Shown one piece after another: positions 61,238-64,000 of a stretch of 64,000 nucleotides of DNA (positions within the stretch are counted from its first letter, which is position 1; each line of letters begins with the position of its first letter). Position numbers and translations under genes: made by a program. The notes under the pieces are model-generated. The model searched no databases. It saw nothing but the letters and a program-made list of their open reading frames with translations, and was not told the DNA's origin. The stretch lies in contig CP012388.1 of the NCBI GenBank assembly GCA_001708385.1, positions 806,001 to 870,000 of the forward strand. Direction: 5' to 3'. Source of the stretch: Flavobacterium psychrophilum. GTDB lineage: Bacteria > Bacteroidota > Bacteroidia > Flavobacteriales > Flavobacteriaceae.

Positions 61238-61999
61238 ATGTTCGGTATTTGTAACCTTGCCATTGTGCCCCTACGTTTAGAACCAAGCGACAGAAGCGAA
61301 ATGACAACGCAGGTGTTGTTTGGGGAACATTTTAAAATATTGGAGCAAACCGAAAAATGGTCGCGCATCGAACTGGCTTTTGACGGTTATAATGGCTGGA
61401 TAGACAATAAGCAATTCCGACTTATTAGTGAATCTGATTATCATACATTAAGCAACAGCCCCGCTGTACTTAATGGCGACCTTATTGAATACCTTACTAC
61501 TCCCGATAATCAACTGTTATCGGTACCCATTGGTTCATCACTTACTTTTTTAGATCACCCGTCTATTAATACCGATAAGTTTATTTTCGAAGGACTTAAA
61601 ACATCGGGCATTACCAGCAAGCAGGATTTAATTCAAACGGCTTTCATGTATCTTAATTCACCTTATTTATGGGGTGGTAAGACGCCATTTGGCATAGATT
61701 GTTCCGGTTTTACACAAATGGTATATAAACTCAACGGTTATTCGCTTTTAAGAGATGCTTCACAACAGGCTACGCAAGGCGAAGCGCTTAGTTTTATTGA
61801 AGAAAGCGAACCCGGCGACCTTGCTTTTTTCGACAATGAAGAAGGACGTATCATCCATGTTGGTATCATTATGGAAGACAATCATATTATCCACGGACAT
61901 GGTAAAGTACGCGTAGACCGCCTGGATCACTTAGGTATTTACAATATCGATACCAAAAGACACTCGCACAAATTACGTGTGATCAAGAAAATCATATAA
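61238..61999 (+). CDS. NlpC/P60 (C40) peptidase with SH3-like domain
   Basis: 253 residues. The N-terminal part is an SH3b-like domain (about 5-65, with PLRLEPSDRSEMTTQVLFGE and the KWSRIELAFDGYNGWID strand). The C-terminal part is an NlpC/P60 domain with nucleophile Cys155 in GIDCSGFTQ, His207 in RIIHVGI and a third His in IIHGHG. No signal peptide is obvious, so the cell location is uncertain: either cytoplasmic recycling of muropeptides (like YkfC-type enzymes) or export by another route. It cleaves gamma-D-glutamyl-diaminopimelate bonds. Confidence 0.92.
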   Translation: MFGICNLAIVPLRLEPSDRSEMTTQVLFGEHFKILEQTEKWSRIELAFDGYNGWIDNKQFRLISESDYHTLSNSPAVLNGDLIEYLTTPDNQLLSVPIGSSLTFLDHPSINTDKFIFEGLKTSGITSKQDLIQTAFMYLNSPYLWGGKTPFGIDCSGFTQMVYKLNGYSLLRDASQQATQGEALSFIEESEPGDLAFFDNEEGRIIHVGIIMEDNHIIHGHGKVRVDRLDHLGIYNIDTKRHSHKLRVIKKII

Positions 62000-62106
62000 T
62001 ATATACCAGCTGAAAATCTTATCTATCAAATCTTAATGGTTTGACGGACTACTATTTAATGGCATAAATTTTGGTACGTATTAGGAAACCTAAAACCAAA
62101 CCTAAT

Positions 62107-62946
62107 ATGAAAAAACTATTGGCTCTACCTCTATTATTCTTGTTTCTGATAACGGGATGCAGTAACTCCGACGACGACAACAATGCTCCGTTAGTTGCTC
62201 AAACATTAATGAATGTTTCTTACGGCACTGATGCAAAGCAAAAAATTGACATCTACCTGCCCGAAGGACGAAACGAAAACACTAAAGTAGTAGTTTTGCT
62301 TCACGGAGGCTCTTGGGTAGAGGGCGATAAAAGCGACCTGTCTTACCTTATTCCTGTTATACAATTACAGTTCCCCGATTATGCAATTGTAAATGTAGGC
62401 TACAGGCTTGCAACACTAAACAGTCCTGCATTTCCGAAGCAAATTGACGATATTAAAAGTGTAATTCAACACCTTGAAAGTAACGATTACCATATTTCAG
62501 ACGACTATGCCTTTATAGGATTTAGCGCAGGCGCACACCTGTCTATGCTTTATGGTTATGCTTACGATACCGATCACGATGTAAAAGCTATCTGTGATGT
62601 TGTTGGACCTGCCGACTTTACCGATCCTGAATATACATCGCATCCGTTATATTCTTCTGCGGCAACAGCATTAATAGGCACACCAACACCTACACAAGAC
62701 CAGATACTATCGGTTAGCCCGGTTGCACATATAACGGCACAATCTCCGGCAACATTATCATTCTATGGCGGACAGGATCCGTTAGTACCTGCCACTCAAG
62801 GCCCACGTTTAAAATCGGCCCTGGATACCGCCGGTGTACAAAACGAATTTAATTTTTACCCTGATGGTGGCCACGGAAATTGGGATGATACTACATATAA
62901 TGAGGTATACAGTAAGATAGCTGCATTCCTTACGAAACATCTGTAA
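62107..62946 (+). CDS. Alpha/beta-hydrolase lipoprotein (esterase/BD-FAE-like)
   Basis: 279 residues from the ATG at 62107; an earlier in-frame start at 62071 is rejected. Lipobox LFLITGC with Cys18, followed by SNSDDDNN, an acidic stretch like Bacteroidota lipoprotein export signals, so surface exposure is likely. The hydrolase has HGGSWVEGDKSDL (oxyanion hole), Ser in IGFSAGAHLS, Asp in GGQDPLVPATQ and His in DGGHGNWDD. It resembles short-chain carboxylesterases acting on sugars. A terminator and a GH5 lipoprotein gene follow, suggesting a carbohydrate-processing context. Confidence 0.9.
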   Translation: MKKLLALPLLFLFLITGCSNSDDDNNAPLVAQTLMNVSYGTDAKQKIDIYLPEGRNENTKVVVLLHGGSWVEGDKSDLSYLIPVIQLQFPDYAIVNVGYRLATLNSPAFPKQIDDIKSVIQHLESNDYHISDDYAFIGFSAGAHLSMLYGYAYDTDHDVKAICDVVGPADFTDPEYTSHPLYSSAATALIGTPTPTQDQILSVSPVAHITAQSPATLSFYGGQDPLVPATQGPRLKSALDTAGVQNEFNFYPDGGHGNWDDTTYNEVYSKIAAFLTKHL

Positions 62947-62967
62947 TAAGACCTCAGAAAAATATAC

Positions 62968-63002
62968 AATCCCTCATGTTTAAAGCATTGAGGGATTTTT
63001 TT
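62968..63002 (+). terminator. Terminator after the lipoprotein esterase
   Basis: AATCCCTCA pairs with TGAGGGATT across a 12-base loop, followed by seven T residues. Confidence 0.85.
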
Positions 63003-63065
63003 GGTAAAATTCAATCTTACAATTTGTTTATCTTAGCGTTCCAACAAACATTCAAACCCACGTTG

Positions 63066-64000
63066 ATGAAAAACAAACTGAAACTAATTGTCGCATTTAT
63101 CTCTACCGCTATACTGGCATCTTGCAGTTCTTATAACTCAGGATACTCTAACACCGATAAAAACTATAAAGGAGCTATTCCTACCACTAAGGGACAACAG
63201 ATTATTGATGCCAATGGGCAACCAATGATCTTAAAAGGCACTAATCTTGGTAACTGGTTGGTTCCAGAAGGTTATATGTTTAAGACTGAAAAAGTAGCTT
63301 CGCCAAGGCAAATTGACCAGCTATTAAACGAGATGATTGGTCCTGATAATACAATTGCATTCTGGCACAAATTCCTTGACAATTATATTACACATGACGA
63401 TATTAAATATCTAAAGCGAACAGGATCTAACCATATACGCCTGCCGTTTCATTATAAGATGTTTACTAACGATCTTTATATGGGCAAACGCAATGCGGGT
63501 TTCGAATACTTTGACCGTGTAATAGAATGGTGCCGTCAGGAAAATATATATGTGTTGCTTGATATGCATTGTGCGCCGGGAGGCCAGACAGGTGATAATA
63601 TTGACGACAGTTATGGTTACCCCTGGCTTTACTACAGCGTCACCTCGCAGGATGAAATGAGTGCTATCTGGACATCCATTGCCCAACGTTATAAAGATGA
63701 CCCTATCATTCTTGGCTATGATGTTTTTAACGAGCCTTTCGCGCATTATTTTACAAAAGAGATACCTGATTATAACCACAGGCTATTTATGATCTATGAG
63801 CGTATGGTTAAAGACATTCGCAATGTCGACAAAAAACATACTATCTACCTTAACGGATCGGTTTGGGCGGGAGACTTTGGTGTGTTCGAGCGTATCCTGG
63901 ATGATAATATTGTTTATGAGTTTCACAAGTACTGGTTTGATATTAATCAGGAATCGGTTCAGAAATATGTCGACTTCCGTGACAAACATAATGTCCCCAT
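63066..64000 (+). CDS. Glycoside hydrolase family 5 lipoprotein (3' truncated by window edge)
   Basis: 311 residues visible; the frame runs off the right edge. Lipobox ILASC with Cys20 after a basic signal start, then a Ser/Tyr/Asn-rich tether. The GH5 barrel begins LKGTNLGNWLVPEGY and continues with HIRLPFHYK, LLDMHCAPGGQ and the acid/base Glu223 in YDVFNEPF, followed by a His in YEFHKYW. The nucleophile Glu would lie beyond the edge. GH5 members cleave beta-glucans, mannans or xylans; the GNWL and PGGQTG features resemble exo-glucanase-like subfamilies. Likely surface or periplasmic, acting with the neighbouring esterase. Confidence 0.92.
   Translation, partial: MKNKLKLIVAFISTAILASCSSYNSGYSNTDKNYKGAIPTTKGQQIIDANGQPMILKGTNLGNWLVPEGYMFKTEKVASPRQIDQLLNEMIGPDNTIAFWHKFLDNYITHDDIKYLKRTGSNHIRLPFHYKMFTNDLYMGKRNAGFEYFDRVIEWCRQENIYVLLDMHCAPGGQTGDNIDDSYGYPWLYYSVTSQDEMSAIWTSIAQRYKDDPIILGYDVFNEPFAHYFTKEIPDYNHRLFMIYERMVKDIRNVDKKHTIYLNGSVWAGDFGVFERILDDNIVYEFHKYWFDINQESVQKYVDFRDKHNVP

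Overview
The window looks like a chromosomal segment of a member of the Flavobacteriaceae (Bacteroidota), most plausibly a Flavobacterium-like species. Supporting signs are a type IX secretion (gliding-type) C-terminal domain on a large surface protein, a BshA bacillithiol glycosyltransferase, a Bacteroidota LptD-like protein, a CarboxypepD_reg-like TonB-type outer-membrane receptor, the near absence of Shine-Dalgarno sequences, A/T-rich leaders, and repeated matches to the Bacteroidota -7 promoter element TAnnTTTG. No phage, transposase, CRISPR array or rRNA was seen. Most of the window is ordinary core and envelope gene content with high coding density.

Layout. 1-0.8 kb: the end of a HipA-like kinase overlapping a DUF3037 gene. 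0.8-2.0 kb: a VOC protein and a ceramidase-like membrane protein. 2.2-6.9 kb: a light-sensing module (AraC-type regulator, two single-domain response regulators, heme oxygenase, bacteriophytochrome kinase). 7.0-16.9 kb: housekeeping genes (a 54-aa membrane peptide, fumarase, GNAT, DUF1003, CorA, hutI and hutG for histidine breakdown around a coiled-coil membrane protein, a CDF transporter, a DEAD-box helicase). 16.9-23.6 kb: secreted proteins, bshA, DUF1801 and a GH3/serine-hydrolase fusion. 23.7-31.8 kb: a leftward run encoding an HdrB/GlpC-like Fe-S pair, an HAD-like protein, an MCE (MlaD-like) protein and a cell-wall amidase, with an LptD-like gene diverging from it. 31.8-43.4 kb: a 1102-aa T9SS surface protein, RidA, a BadF-type kinase, gap, pfkA and a very large TamB-like protein. 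43.4-50.5 kb: tsaD, rsmE, DUF4159, an AI-2E family permease, a THUMP-like methyltransferase, a PQQ dehydrogenase fused to cytochrome c, and a small secreted protein. 50.6-51.0 kb: a tRNA operon Ser(GCT)-Pro(TGG)-Arg(TCT). 51.0-64.0 kb: MBL hydrolase, Bcr/CflA-type MFS, TonB-type receptor, LpxD, alpha/beta hydrolase, OxyR diverging from OsmC, thiolase, NlpC/P60 peptidase, a lipoprotein esterase, and a GH5 lipoprotein cut by the right edge.

How the genes work together. Several neighbours form plausible functional units. BphO would make biliverdin for the phytochrome, which can signal through the adjacent receiver proteins. HutI and HutG carry out the last two steps from imidazolonepropionate to glutamate. 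pfkA-gap form a glycolytic pair. The MCE, amidase, LptD-like and TamB-like proteins are all envelope-building factors. OxyR, with cysteines 199 and 208, faces an OsmC-type peroxidase.

The least explained element is a dispersed repeat of about 177 bp, present twice (45.2-45.4 kb and 60.9-61.1 kb). It ends in a 10-bp hairpin whose whole 6-nt loop is complementary to a hexamer just upstream, and the closing base pair differs between the copies in a compensatory way. I do not see a clearly new enzymatic system. The repeat and the extended phytochrome locus are the best candidates for follow-up.
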